From assembly GCF_007655135.1 (NCBI RefSeq), contig NC_045130.1, positions 39,366,605-39,430,604 on the forward strand: a stretch of 64,000 nucleotides of DNA, read 5' to 3'. The notes below the pieces were generated by a model that saw nothing but the letters and a program-made list of their open reading frames with translations, ran no database searches and was not told where the DNA came from. Position 1 is the stretch's first letter, and every line of letters begins with the position of its first letter. Shown in pieces: positions 1 to 10,455 of this stretch. Origin of the DNA: Punica granatum (Eukaryota; Streptophyta; Magnoliopsida; Myrtales; Lythraceae). Both the position numbers and the translations under genes were made by a program.

Positions 1-1060
1 TAGATGATTGCCATACATCGGCATGTATTATTTCCAAAGGGAAAGAGGATAAATGCTCAACATTTGAGAAAGGCAAACGAGTAGACTTTCCCAAATTACA
101 AGATATGCAGAAATCCTTAAAAGAAGAGAGTTTGGAAACCAGATTACGAGATCTAATAATTCCCAAGAGAACTTTATTCGGGTGGCCTAGACGGCGATGC
201 CAAGTTGTAGAAGAAGTTGCGGTGGTGATAAGGGCAGTAGGTTGAGGCAGTGTGATCGGATATAAAGACCCATCAGAATGGCTGCTGAGCAATATCTTCC
301 CCGAGTTGTTGTCCTTAACAAAGAACCCCGAGTCAATAAAAATGACAGAACAATTGTTGTCTTTACACAAACGTTGTATGGAGACCAGATTGTAATCAAG
401 ATCAGGAACGTAGAAAGCGTTTTTAAGCTGAAGTTTAGTGTCAATAGCAGGAATTGTTGCAGAACCAATGTTTTTTATTGGCAGTAAAGATCCATTTCCG
501 ACAATAACACCATCAGAACCAGAATATGGAGTCGAATGAAAGAGAATACCTTCGGTATTGACCATATGGTTGGAGGCCCCAGAGTCAAGATAAGCCTCAT
601 GAGTTGATGTATCATTTAAACTAAGGGCAGCCAAGGACTTCGGATAACTCAAGGCAGGATTATGATTATATAGCTCGGGACATTGAATGGCAGTGTGACC
701 TGGGCTATTGCAAACTTGACAAATCACAGCAGCAGGGCCATGTCCCAAAATTCCATCATTAGCAGAAGGTGGATTATTGAACGACCTTACCAAATTCGGA
801 GACTGGAAAGGTGCACCTCTGGACATGTGAGATTGAAAGAAGCCTCCTCGGTTGTAAGTCCCTCGTCCACCAGTTCCACGAGCACCAGACATCTGGGGTG
901 TCCAGTGACTATTGCCCCAGTTGGGGCCACTGTTACTCCACTGATTGTTGTTACGACCACCTTGACTGCGACCGCGATTGCCACGTCCTCCACGAGTATG
1001 GCCACCCCCTCGAGCAGTACCTCCTCGTGCACTTTGGGTATGGATCTGGAGCGCAGTGGG
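1..1060 (-). pseudogene. copia zinc knuckle, protease and pre-integrase remnant
   Basis: Translation of the minus strand shows a CCHC zinc knuckle (CQVCNSPGHTAIQC) near 690-745, the aspartic protease active site YLDSGASNHM near 560-600, and the HRRLGHP motif of the gag_pre-integrase domain near 180-220. Further zinc-finger cysteines follow to the left. In the family the protease cuts the polyprotein and the next domain leads into integrase. The protein is incomplete because the window ends, and it is out of frame with the gag frame to its right. Confidence 0.8.
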
Positions 1061-1816
1061 CTAAGTTGTGACTGAAATGGAGGTTGGCTCCGAATAGAAT
1101 TGCTTGAGCCTCTTTTCCTGATGCGTGAGCTTTGTTCGAAGAGTCTCAAAGGTCAGTGGGTCCCGATCGTTGGCATTTGTGGTGACAAAGGACTCGTATT
1201 CCTTGGGGAGACCTGCAAGAGCATATGTAACCAAGTCCTCATCAGATAGAGGTTTTCCAATTTCTCGAAGCTCATCGCCCAACACCTTCAGATCACGAAG
1301 GTATTTATCTGTTCCTTGATCAGTGAGTTTCACACGGGAAAGAAGAATCTTGATGTCGACGGCCCGAGAGCGTGTACGCTCAATGAATCGGGTCTGGAGA
1401 CAATCCCAGACAGCCTTGGCAGTCGGCAGGTCGTGCACCTCTTCGAGAAGATCCTCAGCGATGGTTGCAAAGATCCAAGAACGGATGTGTTGATCTGTGC
1501 GCATCCATCCATTGTGATTGGCATTTGCGATTTCTGGGCAGGGGAAGCTGCCATCAACATAAGAGAATAGATCATGAGAGAGTAAGAAAGTGGAAAATAG
1601 GGATTTCCATATGATGTAGTTCCTCTGGGTCAGAGTGATGGTAATCAGATTTGTGATGTTAGGGTTTGCGATGGTTCCGGTGTTTGTGTGAAGAATTTGG
1701 GCGGAGAGGGATGGTGGAGCAGTTGGTGGATTGAGGGATATTGAATCTGCAGAAGATGGGTTAGGTGAAAAGGAGGCAGAAGGGTTGGTGTTGGGGTTTT
1801 CTCTTTCTGAGGCCAT
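1061..1816 (-). pseudogene. copia Gag N-terminal domain (251 aa frame)
   Basis: The frame begins at an ATG about 65 bases inside the primer site and carries the Ser/Pro/Asn-rich N-terminus followed by the UBN2/gag-type helical region of plant copia elements. Visible landmarks are NYIIWKSLF near residue 67, SWIFATIAEDL near 112 and VWDCLQTRF near 135. In the family this protein forms the virus-like particle. It stops at 1061, while the Gly/Arg/Asn-rich tail and the CCHC knuckle continue in other frames. This copy is therefore frameshifted near its C-terminal end. Confidence 0.8.
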
Positions 1817-1881
1817 GACAGGCGATGTGAGGTGATTGGAGGGGCTGACGGTGAGGATTTTTTTTTTGAACCACTATTTTT

Positions 1882-1893
1882 GCTCTGATATCA
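1882..1893 (-). other. primer binding site (initiator Met tRNA)
   Basis: On the minus strand this reads TGATATCAGAGC, one base away from the usual plant copia primer site TGGTATCAGAGC, which is complementary to the 3' end of initiator tRNA-Met. It lies directly inside the LTR end and upstream of gag, as expected. Confidence 0.8.
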
Positions 1894-2041
1894 TGTGAAT
1901 GGTTATTGCCGTACCCAATAGGGTTGGCTTCATCATATATTTATAATATCAGAATTACAAGGTAAATATTTATACATGGTATGTGTATCTTTTAATAAGG
2001 GTAAGAATACCCGAAATATATTCTAATAATTAATAACGAAT
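1894..2041 (-). repeat. 5' LTR of the left-edge copia element
   Basis: A short, AT-rich segment of about 148 bases begins with TG next to the primer site when read on the plus strand (the CA end of the LTR on the minus strand). The far end is placed where the AT-rich block stops near 2041. The minus-strand start reads TCGTTATT rather than a clean TG, so that boundary is uncertain. The second LTR lies outside the window. Confidence 0.55.
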
Positions 2042-2575
2042 CTAGTGGCGATCATCTCAGACGCATACAATTTCCAATACGAAGTTCACACATCGCCAGC
2101 AAGAAACGCATAAGGGCCGCGACTAAAATCCCAAGAGAAAGAAACCATTTTGAGCTCGTGCAAGGATCAAGGTCGACAGAGGCATAGTCCCCACAATCAA
2201 ATAACATCGAGGCAGAAACCAAAAGAAGTGACATCGAAGTCGGCAGAGACATAAGCAGATACAACAGGGCAAGATGGCACTGGACCTGCTGGGATGGCTG
2301 GCCATTTCAGAGCAAGCGAGAAGCGGCGTATTATTATTGTATTGAAGGCGCGAACCGGCGGGATGCTTCGCGAGCGTGTGAGGGTGCCTGCCTTGCTTGA
2401 AGACTGGATACCGGAGGTGCAAGAAGACGACGGGGGTGGGTTGGGGTGGAATCCGTCTCGATCGTGTTGGAGTTGACAAATGGAGAGAAATGAGTTTCTG
2501 CTTGGCGCCGAAAAAGGAGACTAATCCTTCTTTCCAAACCCCCCAAAAATGAAAAAGAAAGAAAAAAAAATTCAA
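2042..2575 (-). other. GC-richer segment, possible relic of a gene's first exon
   Basis: This block is clearly richer in G and C than its AT-rich surroundings and has open minus-strand frames of 150 and 70 codons. The 70-codon frame (2052-2264) is hydrophobic. A CT-rich stretch precedes it, resembling a 5' untranslated leader. I recognise no domain, and the copia LTR abuts it on the left, so a real gene may have been cut by that insertion. It may equally be chance open sequence. Confidence 0.15.
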
Positions 2576-3619
2576 TTTTTTAATAGAGAATTCAGGTTAA
2601 TAATAGGTTACTAAAATTAAGTCATGTAATCCTTATTCGGTCTTCTTCTTTATGAAATTTAAGTCTCGTAGATCACGTCTTAAGTGTGGGATATACTTGG
2701 GGTCATATTTGGTACGGTTGAACGAAATATAATCGCTTCACAAAATGTGACAATCATATATATCAAATGGTTTCATATTATTCAATTTTCATTTCTTCAT
2801 GACAAATAAATATTGAAGAATTGCATTTACTATAAAAAAAATTAATAGATCGGATTGTTTACGAGTTTCACTGAACAGTTTATAATACGATAATTTATAA
2901 AATAAATGATGATCACATAATTTTTAAGGTAAAGTTTTAGAGATGATAATCTCCTTTGGTGAAGGTTTGGCAAAGTGGATCCCTCAATTAAAATTCCTAC
3001 ATGACGTGCGTGCACTCACTCAGTGTTCCTTAAAGCATATATATACAGTCGAAAATAATTACGTGCTATATCCTTTACACTTTCTGCCGCCTTTTTAATC
3101 CACAGACTAGTAACAGGAAAAGAAAAAGGTGAAATAGAATATTGTTCCTCAATTTTCAATTTTTAAGTAATTGACCAACTTGTTACCGTATGTATATATC
3201 ATATTAATTAATTTCTTCGATTATACATAGTACATATATAGCCCTCTTAATTTTTTAGTTATATGATTAATTTCTCACTGGAGTTGGCACGCGGGTGTTT
3301 CTATGTTTGTTTCCGTTCCTTCGACACTAAATTTACAGTTATACGAGAACATATTAGAATCGGCTTCTTACTGAATCTCGTGAAATGTTTAAGAACATCG
3401 TAGTTGTTGGTTTTATTTCTATTTCTTGACACTTTTTCTGTCACTTAGAATATATGATAAATAACCCAGCAAGAAAAAGGAAATACGATAAATAGAGATA
3501 GTTCAAAACCTTTCACGGAAAAGCCATGGAAAAGGCTAGATTTTAATCACGTGGAGTCCTCCTTTTAGAATTTTCTTCCAAAGAAAAACAAAACAAAATG
3601 AAATTTGTTGTTGTACTCT
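2576..3619. other. AT-rich intergenic DNA, no gene seen
   Basis: No long frame, RNA gene or clear inverted-repeat element was recognised in this stretch. It is low-complexity plant intergenic sequence with short A and T runs. Confidence 0.6.
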
Positions 3620-3900
3620 GGTTTTGCAGTCCAATTCTAACCCAATTCATTACGCAACAAAAATTAATAACACAATTATTACTTTTTTAAAAAAAAATTT
3701 AATCATTCAATTTAAATTTTTAATACTAAATTCTTTCAATTATCCATTATTTTTTTTACAATTCAACAATACAATCATTACTTTCTCACAACTATTCATT
3801 ACTTTTCCACATTTTTTCTCATAATTCAATAACACAATCATTATAACTCAATTAAAATCAAAACTCAACTCTACTTAACTCTAAAACTAAACACACATTT
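3620..3900 (-). mobile_element. MITE relic, family M1
   Basis: Read on the minus strand the segment starts with a GTGTGTTTAG-type end and has the internal motifs AGTTGAGTTTTGATTTTAAT, AATGATTGTGTTATTGAATT and AAAAGTAATGAATAG. The same order of motifs is seen near 23950-24256 and again near 63370-63630. The other end here is not a clear inverted repeat, so this copy looks truncated or decayed. It codes for nothing. Confidence 0.6.
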
Positions 3901-4520
3901 GTCACCGTCTAGTGTTGGATGGGCCGTTAGCGCATGGGACACAGTTTATTAGAAATACCACCGAATTAAACCTTTCTCAACATGATGATTTTAATTAAGA
4001 AAATATTTTTTATCGACTTGGTTAACTAATAATGAGTAATGCAATATATATATATACGTTTATCACAGCTTAGAGAACTTGGAACCATATATAAATAGAC
4101 CACAAGAGGATATAATTTAACATTTTTGTTCACGATAACTGCTATCGATATTGTCATTTACGAAACAACGTTATAAAATTAAACGGATAATTTTTGGCAC
4201 GATCAATTGTATGTTTTTTTTCCTCTTTTTCTTTTTATTGGATAAGTGGTCTTATAAGGTGCACACATGCAAAGAGTGATTTGAATCCATCGCCTCTTGG
4301 AGTCTAATTTGGTACGTACATATTATCGGATTTCCTTCTTCGGTAATGGGTTTCATTGGTTTCTCTTATAATAACTCAATGTGCGGTAATAGGAAAGGTC
4401 AAGGTTACGGCCCATAGAAGAACCACGAAGGCCCAAACGTGTGTTGGTTGGGACCATAAAGCCTCTCTTGCGCCTGGGTTTAATTTTTGAAATTGAGGCT
4501 CAAGCTGACCCGTGAACGGA
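3901..4520. other. intergenic, no feature recognised
   Basis: Mixed-composition DNA without a convincing frame, splice pattern or repeat end. The stretch near 4380-4510 is somewhat richer in G and C but shows no recognisable protein. Confidence 0.5.
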
Positions 4521-5828
4521 GATGACGAGGTGTTATGATAAAATAATATCAACGCAAGTGCACATTATCAAACAAGTAATATAGTGATGAGTATAAAGAC
4601 TGTTCTAAACTTCCACTAATTACTAAAATTAGCAGTCTACTTTTATCCAAATGATCAAATTCAAGTGATTTCAGCAAATTAATAATTAACTAAAAGCAAG
4701 CAACGAAATTCAACTAGTAGACAATCAATGAACACAAACCTAGGTTATACAGCTTCCCCTAGCACCTATCCAAATTTGCTTCATCTCTCTATCTATTGAA
4801 TGATTATGTTTTATCCTACGGTTCTAATATCTCCTTAAGCACCTTCCGAATGTCATAAGGACGTATTCCATGTATCTAATTAATTACTCTATTCCTAGGC
4901 AATTAACTAGTGGAAACCCATTAAGAATCAATCCTAATCAATTACCTAAGGTAATCGGGTATATTCCTATTCTCCTCATGAATCAATTTTGTTTTCCAAC
5001 ACAAATCGAACTTAAGTTATGCTATCCACGGCTAAACCTAGAATTCCTCTTCCGAGTTTAACTAAGTTACCAAATCAATTCAATTGGTGGTCAAGCAATC
5101 GAAAGGCATTAAACACGAGATAAGCATAAACACATATAATTCATTCAATAGAAGAGAAGAGAAGTAACAAAATCTAGAATCGAATGCTAAGTTCCATTGA
5201 TAACTCTAGAAAGAAGAAATTTAGCTCCTCATATTCATCAAAAGTAACATCGAATTAATCAAAGACATAGTTTCGAAACAATAAACTGAGATAGGATCAA
5301 AGAAGAAGAATAAATCCAGTTCGCCGACTCAAATCCACGAACGTCTTCTTGATCTTTCTCTCGGTCCTTGCCTTGAACTTTCTCTCAAAATTCTTGCTCC
5401 AGCCTCTACCCTAATATTGTGCAGCCTCGAGACATATATATCCCCCAAAAGTCCTAAAATCTTGCCTAAATTAAATAATAGAAAGAATATCTATCAAACC
5501 TCTGTAATAAACCTTCTTAAATGTCAAATATACCCCATAATTGCAGATATTTCTATTTAAAAACATAGAGTAGGCATCACACTGACTCGGGGGTGGAAAA
5601 ATGTATCAAAATCTTGTACAGCGTTCTGTCACTGCGGTTTTGACGAACTGACCACGGTCTTCTTGACTACGTCATTTTGGTTGCCCATAACTTTTTCATT
5701 CAAACTCTAATTCACATCTCGTTTGATCCGCTGGCTTCCTCACTCGATAAGCTATCCGTATACATCATATTTGCACAGTTTTCTCGAATGTTTCTTGCCA
5801 AAAATAACATAAATTTAAGGGCTGCAAC
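4521..5828 (-). repeat. repeat R, left part (unit A of the segmental duplication)
   Basis: Non-coding repeat sequence that looks like the untranslated or LTR part of a retroelement. From about 5205 it is nearly identical to 19506-20138 in unit B, with scattered substitutions. The part left of 5205 has no second copy in this window, so the start near 4521 is a guess. The repeat is broken at 5828 by a solo LTR and resumes at 9276 or 9281, depending on how the duplicated target is counted. Confidence 0.7.
5824..5828. repeat. target-site duplication GCAAC (left)
   Basis: The five bases GCAAC precede the LTR-like insertion and recur at 9276-9280. The uninterrupted copy in unit B has them only once, at 20134-20138. 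Confidence 0.9.
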
Positions 5829-8800
5829 TGGTGCGCACCCGAATTTCGTCTCGTCAGGGTACGCATGCGCGCGCCTATGCAACGCGGCTTGGGAGTATCC
5901 ACCTTCCCGGGGACGCGCGACGGACGCACGTGAGAAGGAGTCGCCACTTGCCATTTTACGACCCGAAGGTCGAGGGCCGGCAAGTTACCCGGGTCTAGGG
6001 GTACGGGGTACACCTAAAATGCTAAGGCAATGGTCTGTACGGAACCGGAAATTCCGAATTCGGGGGTTCTATTACGTGTGGGCCTATATCCCACACGCCC
6101 TTTCGGTACTCTTAACTTGCTAGGCTTGCCATTTTATTTATTTACCGCATGATTAAGTTTCGCTCATCTTACGCGTTTTGACACTGTAAATTCGAAGAAA
6201 CACTCTGACCATCTACTCTCCGACCGGGATTTTACATGAATATATGTATAATATAAACCTTACATTGTTCTCTCAAATAAATAAAGACAAGTTATAATGA
6301 CTAAATCCCAGTCGGTTCGCATTTGGCCATGATTTCACTCATGCTCACCGTATAGTTTGGAAAAGACCGAAAATTAAATTAAATGCGCACTCGGTGTATG
6401 GGGGTATTGGACCCCGTGATCGACGGTTATAGGCATTAGACCCAGTGTGAATCGAGTCCTAAAGGATCGGGCTCGATCCGCATAACAATCAAGTGCAAAA
6501 AATATAACAAGCAAGCTCAACTAAACAATCAATGGGATTTTGTTATCGCCGAATTTACGTGAATTAACTGATTATTAACCGGGGTATATTGGCATACAAA
6601 TCCTACCTTAAAACAAACAAAAGGGATGATGGATAGGGTACATAGCATCCGGCATTATTTTAACGGACCTGACAAACGTGATGTCCATAGTCAAGTCTCG
6701 AATGAGTGGGTTATTTTTAGATTATTCTGTATCGCGACAATATGGCTTTTACAGATTAAAAGTATTTTCACCTAAAAACCCAAAACCTAACCCTCTATTC
6801 GACTATTTGCCCTTTTTTGATTAAGCCGAGTTTGTGATTAATTTGTTTTCCCATGTTTCAACCCGCTCTAAACACAAACCTACGCTAGGATTACGGCAGG
6901 ACAAGAATCGGTAATCATGCCCTTGAATCGGTAAATATGTGTGTGCATGAAAATCAAGATTACATTGTACGTATCTCGGTGCTTTTGAAATTGTGAATTT
7001 TGAAAAGGGCATGATTAACAGTTCTTGAACTGTCGACGCGATTACAAATTTTTAATCAATTCGTGCGATCCAATTAAAGTAATCAAGTGATTTAATTTAG
7101 CCAAATTTAACGTCCCGATTATCCCGTATGTAGAATTTTAGGTTAATTAAAAATTTGCCAAAACGCTTTAGTCTACGAATTTCGAGCCGTCGAGATAGCC
7201 ATTAATTGACCGCCCGATAAATTCTAATTTCCGACACGGTCACGTTGTATATATATAATTACAAAAATAAAATATTTAAATGGGGCACATACATTGTCGG
7301 TGGGTGATCCAAGTAGGAAAGGGTCGGATACTTTAGAAAATGTCTAGGGGACTGAATTAAACGATTTTAAAAGAGCAGGGACTGATTTGAAAATTCGGAT
7401 GAAGTTCCGGATACCGATTTGAAAATTCTGAAAAAATTGGGTACTATGTAAAATTTCTGAAAATGTCCCAGGACTTGTTTGAAACGAATTTGAAAATCTG
7501 GACTGATCTGGAAACGAAAAAATGGCCCCAGGACTGAACTGAAACAACTTGGAAAGTTCATTGGGATGCTTGAAAAATTCTGAGAAATCCAAGGACTGAT
7601 TGGAAAATAGTAAAATGATCGGGACTTGATTGAAAATAATTTTAGAGTTCAGGGCTGATCTGAAAAAAATAAAATGCGTCTTCCGGACTGAAATGTGACA
7701 AAACGGAAAGTTCGTAAAATCGAGTTCGGGACAAATTCGATCACTCACGCGACCCAAGAACACTCATTTCACATTATATCCATCAAGCAAGCATTAATAT
7801 TCAGGAATAGAGTCCTAATCATGCTACTAAGTCGAGAATTTACCTAGTTCGGGAAGTTGAGGGGTGATTCTGTAAAAAATAAAAAATAAAAAAATGTTGG
7901 ACGAGTTGGGCCGGGCCGTGACGGGCCGAGATCCGGTGGGGTGGACTGGGCCGGAATGGGCCGAGTGGGCCGAACTGAGCCGGACGCGGGCTGGGGCCGC
8001 TGCTGGCGGGCTGGGCCATTGCTGGACTGGGCCGTCCGCTGCTGGACTGGACCGGTGCTGCTGGACCAGGCCGCTAGTTGGGCTGTTGGGCGACTCGCCT
8101 GTTCAACCCGAAAGAAAAGAAATTGACCCGGTTAGCAGAACACGAAACTCAGAGGGAGAGGGGAGACGGTTTGGCGGCCGAGCTGAGGGCGTCGTGGAGC
8201 TGATGGTCGCAGGTCCAGCCGAGGGAAAGCGAGCGAGTTTCGGGCTGGGGGGTATCCGGACGAGCTAAGGGGGGAGTCGGTGTGGGAGCCGAGGGTTGCC
8301 GGTGAGCTGGGGGTTCGGGAGAGCTGCGGGCGAGGGGAGAGGTCTGGAGCTGGGAGCGTCCGGACCGGAATGAGCTCGGAGTCCGAAAAATAAAAATCGA
8401 GCTGCGGGCCGTGTGTGTCTGTGGATGAGCTGAGGGATTTCGGTCGCCGCCTCGGTCCGAGCTCCGGGTTTTCCAGCGCATTTTTTTTGAGCTGAGAGTC
8501 CTTTTTCTCCCCTTTTTTTTTTGGTCTTCCTCTTAAGAATAAGCGAGCTGAGCCTCCTTTGTTCGTGAGCTGGAGATTTCTTTTCCTTCAAAGAATCGGC
8601 CAGCTCCGGGATTTTTTCGTTCGTCCGTTTTTCAAATCCCGAGCCGCGAGTTTTTCTCCAAAAGAGCCGAGAGAGAGAGAGAGCGAGAGAGCGCGTGCAC
8701 GATTCCGTTAGCGTGTGTAGAGGAAGACGTTGGCGTGTGCAGAGGGAGGTCAGGCTCGGGTTCAATCGGCGCCGGGGTCACGGGATCGCGTCCCTGCCAG

Positions 8801-9275
8801 AAGAAGAAAAAAAGAAAAAGAGAAAGCAAAACGTGAAGAGAATAGAGGAAGAAGAAGAACAGGAAAAGGGGCAACAGGGTCAACCCCGTTTGACCATTCT
8901 TTTTTTTTTTTTTTCGAATTCGACGTGCGTACAAAATTGAAAATTATGTTTTTTTGATCGAACGTCGGAAAAATAATTCGAGACCGCCCACGTGCTCAGA
9001 AAAATTCGCTGATCGATATTATGCGATGAATTTATTTTCAATCTCGAATTTTGTCCCGAATTTTGAAAATTGACGTCGATATACGTGAAATTCGAAAACG
9101 TCCCAAATGGTATTCTTTTTTGAAAAAATCATAAAATTGGAGTTAAATTAAGAAAATTTGCTATTTCAAAAAAGTCGTGAATACTCAAGTAATTAATCAG
9201 AAATACTTCCCTCACGGGTGGCAAAATGACAATTTTGCCTCTCTGAAGCCGGTGGACCAAAATTGGGTGCTGACA
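5829..9275 (-). mobile_element. 3.4-kb solo LTR or non-coding LTR retroelement (gypsy-like)
   Basis: The insertion begins TGGTGCGCACCC, ends GGGTGCTGACA, and is flanked by GCAAC on both sides, as expected for an LTR with TG...CA ends and a 5-bp duplication. Unit B lacks it. No gag or pol domain is visible. Open frames occur only in its GC-rich middle (about 7890-8930) and look like chance. About 7370-7720 consists of degenerate units around GGACTGA and TTGAAAA. On the minus strand it starts TGTCAGCACCCAATTTTGG, matching a second start at 28973. The large size fits long-LTR Tat/Ogre-type gypsy elements, but that assignment is inference. No internal second LTR was found. Confidence 0.8.
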
Positions 9276-9445
9276 GCAACAATCACATAGATATCGAGCT
9301 AAAATCAAATAAAAACCTACTAAAATAAAAATAAAACTAAAGTAGACTAACCTAACCTAAAAAAATTCAAAAACACCTAAAATAAACTTAAACTCGAACA
9401 TCTAGCATCAATTAAACATGTAAATATGACATTTTAACTCTACTT
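9276..9445 (-). repeat. repeat R, right part (unit A), with GCAAC duplication
   Basis: Repeat R continues after the solo LTR with the same sequence as 20134-20306 in unit B. The first five bases are the second copy of the GCAAC target. At about 9445 it joins directly to eIF3i exon 6. In unit B the matching positions are about 1.05 kb apart, so unit A has lost that stretch, including eIF3i exons 7 and 8. Confidence 0.85.
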
Positions 9446-9739
9446 CCCTGTACGGTGATAAGTTGTTGTGACTGCAGAAGCATCTTGACCCCCGCCAAGC
9501 ACCACCTGGAATCAAAGATGGCAGGTATACATGAAAAACAATCTCAGTCTACTCATGGCAATCATACTAGAAGAGAATTAGTAAAGAAGCAAAGATGGAA
9601 CGGACTTTTTTAGTTTTGCAAGAGTATACATGGTCAAGAAATGGAGACATAGCCACAGCATTCCCTGGCCTCTCAGTCACATAAGTCTTGATAAGAGTGA
9701 GCGTTCTTATGTCCCATAGCTGATAAGTGCTGAACACAA
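9446..9739 (-). pseudogene. eIF3i pseudogene, exons 6 and 5
   Basis: About 300 bases match 21362-21660 of the intact eIF3i gene in unit B, covering most of exon 6, its intron and exon 5. Exon 5 here codes for a [17 protein letters not shown] stretch, a conserved WD40 blade. Changes relative to unit B include Gly for Val and Phe for Leu. The last exons are deleted, and the piece is cut at 9739 by the copia element. It cannot make a full protein. Confidence 0.9.
9735..9739. repeat. target-site duplication CACAA (left)
   Basis: CACAA lies just before the copia LTR and again just after it at 15180-15184. The uninterrupted eIF3i copy has it once, at 21656-21660. Confidence 0.92.
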
Positions 9740-10440
9740 TTTTGGGGTTAGGGATGTACTCAACCAAACAATAACGCAGCGATTAATCTTCCTCCCCTTC
9801 TAGTGTAATCGAGATAGGAACTAATCAAATCAACCAACAAGCAGTAAAGTAAAACAACACCAAGAATTTTACGTGGAAAACCCCAATGTGGGGAAAAACC
9901 ACGGGACCAACTCCGAATCAACGATCCACTATGAAGATTATACAATGTCTTTCATCAAGGGTAAACCCTTGGATCACCAAACTCAAGAGAAACACTCTCT
10001 TGGATCACCCAAATACTAAATTCGTCACCCACACCGGGTGGTTCACAAAATCAGCTGAAACAGCACCTACAGAGCTCGAATAGAAATTCTGACCGTTCAG
10101 AAGTTAGCCCCACGTGTTGTGAAGCTGCTGTCAAAATTTCGTCCCAATCGGAGTTCGTTTGATGTCCCGATCGAGGTTTGATCTCCAGCTGCGCGCTGCC
10201 CCTGTTGAGCAGAATTCGGCTCTGCTCTTCCTTTGTTCTTTGTGCTGTTTTGCTGCTTGCAGCTCCTCTGCCGCTGCTGTCTACCCTCTGATGCTACTGC
10301 AGTCTGCTGCTGCTTTTATACCTCAGCTGATTTGCTGAAACAAAAACCCTAATAAAATGGGTTCTTGGGCTTATTAAGGCCCGATAGAAGCCCAATACAA
10401 TTTGAGCCCAACTTCCTCCAAATTGGAGGGATACCCAACA
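9740..10440 (-). repeat. 3' LTR of the copia element
   Basis: This 701-bp repeat matches 14479-15179. It begins TTTTGGGG where the other LTR has TGTTGGGG, so the terminal TG has been lost here by a single change. It ends ATACCCAACA. The polypurine tract abuts it on the internal side. Confidence 0.95.
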
Positions 10441-10455
10441 AACTCCCCCTCCCGA
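10441..10455 (-). other. polypurine tract
   Basis: On the minus strand this reads TCGGGAGGGGGAGTT immediately upstream of the 3' LTR, the usual site for priming plus-strand DNA synthesis in LTR retroelements. Confidence 0.8.

Larger units (their letters stand above)
1..2041 (-). mobile_element. Ty1/copia retrotransposon, 5' part, decayed, cut by the window edge
   Basis: Read on the minus strand the order is LTR, tRNA-Met primer site, gag, zinc knuckle, protease, then the pre-integrase region with its HRRLGH motif, reaching the left edge. The order protease before integrase marks it as Ty1/copia. Integrase, RT, RNase H and the second LTR would lie to the left, outside the window. Frames change between the gag frame (down to 1061) and the zinc-knuckle region, so this copy is not functional. 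The outer LTR end near 2041 is approximate because the terminal dinucleotide looks mutated. No target-site duplication could be checked. Confidence 0.85.

Noticed and set aside
787..1149. A 120-codon minus-strand frame and overlapping plus-strand frames
   Set aside because: This region encodes the Gly/Arg/Asn-rich tail of copia Gag in a different frame. These frames are shadows.
7894..8957. Several open frames of 60-166 codons on both strands in GC-rich DNA
   Set aside because: They lie inside the solo LTR, overlap one another on both strands, show biased low-complexity composition and no domain.
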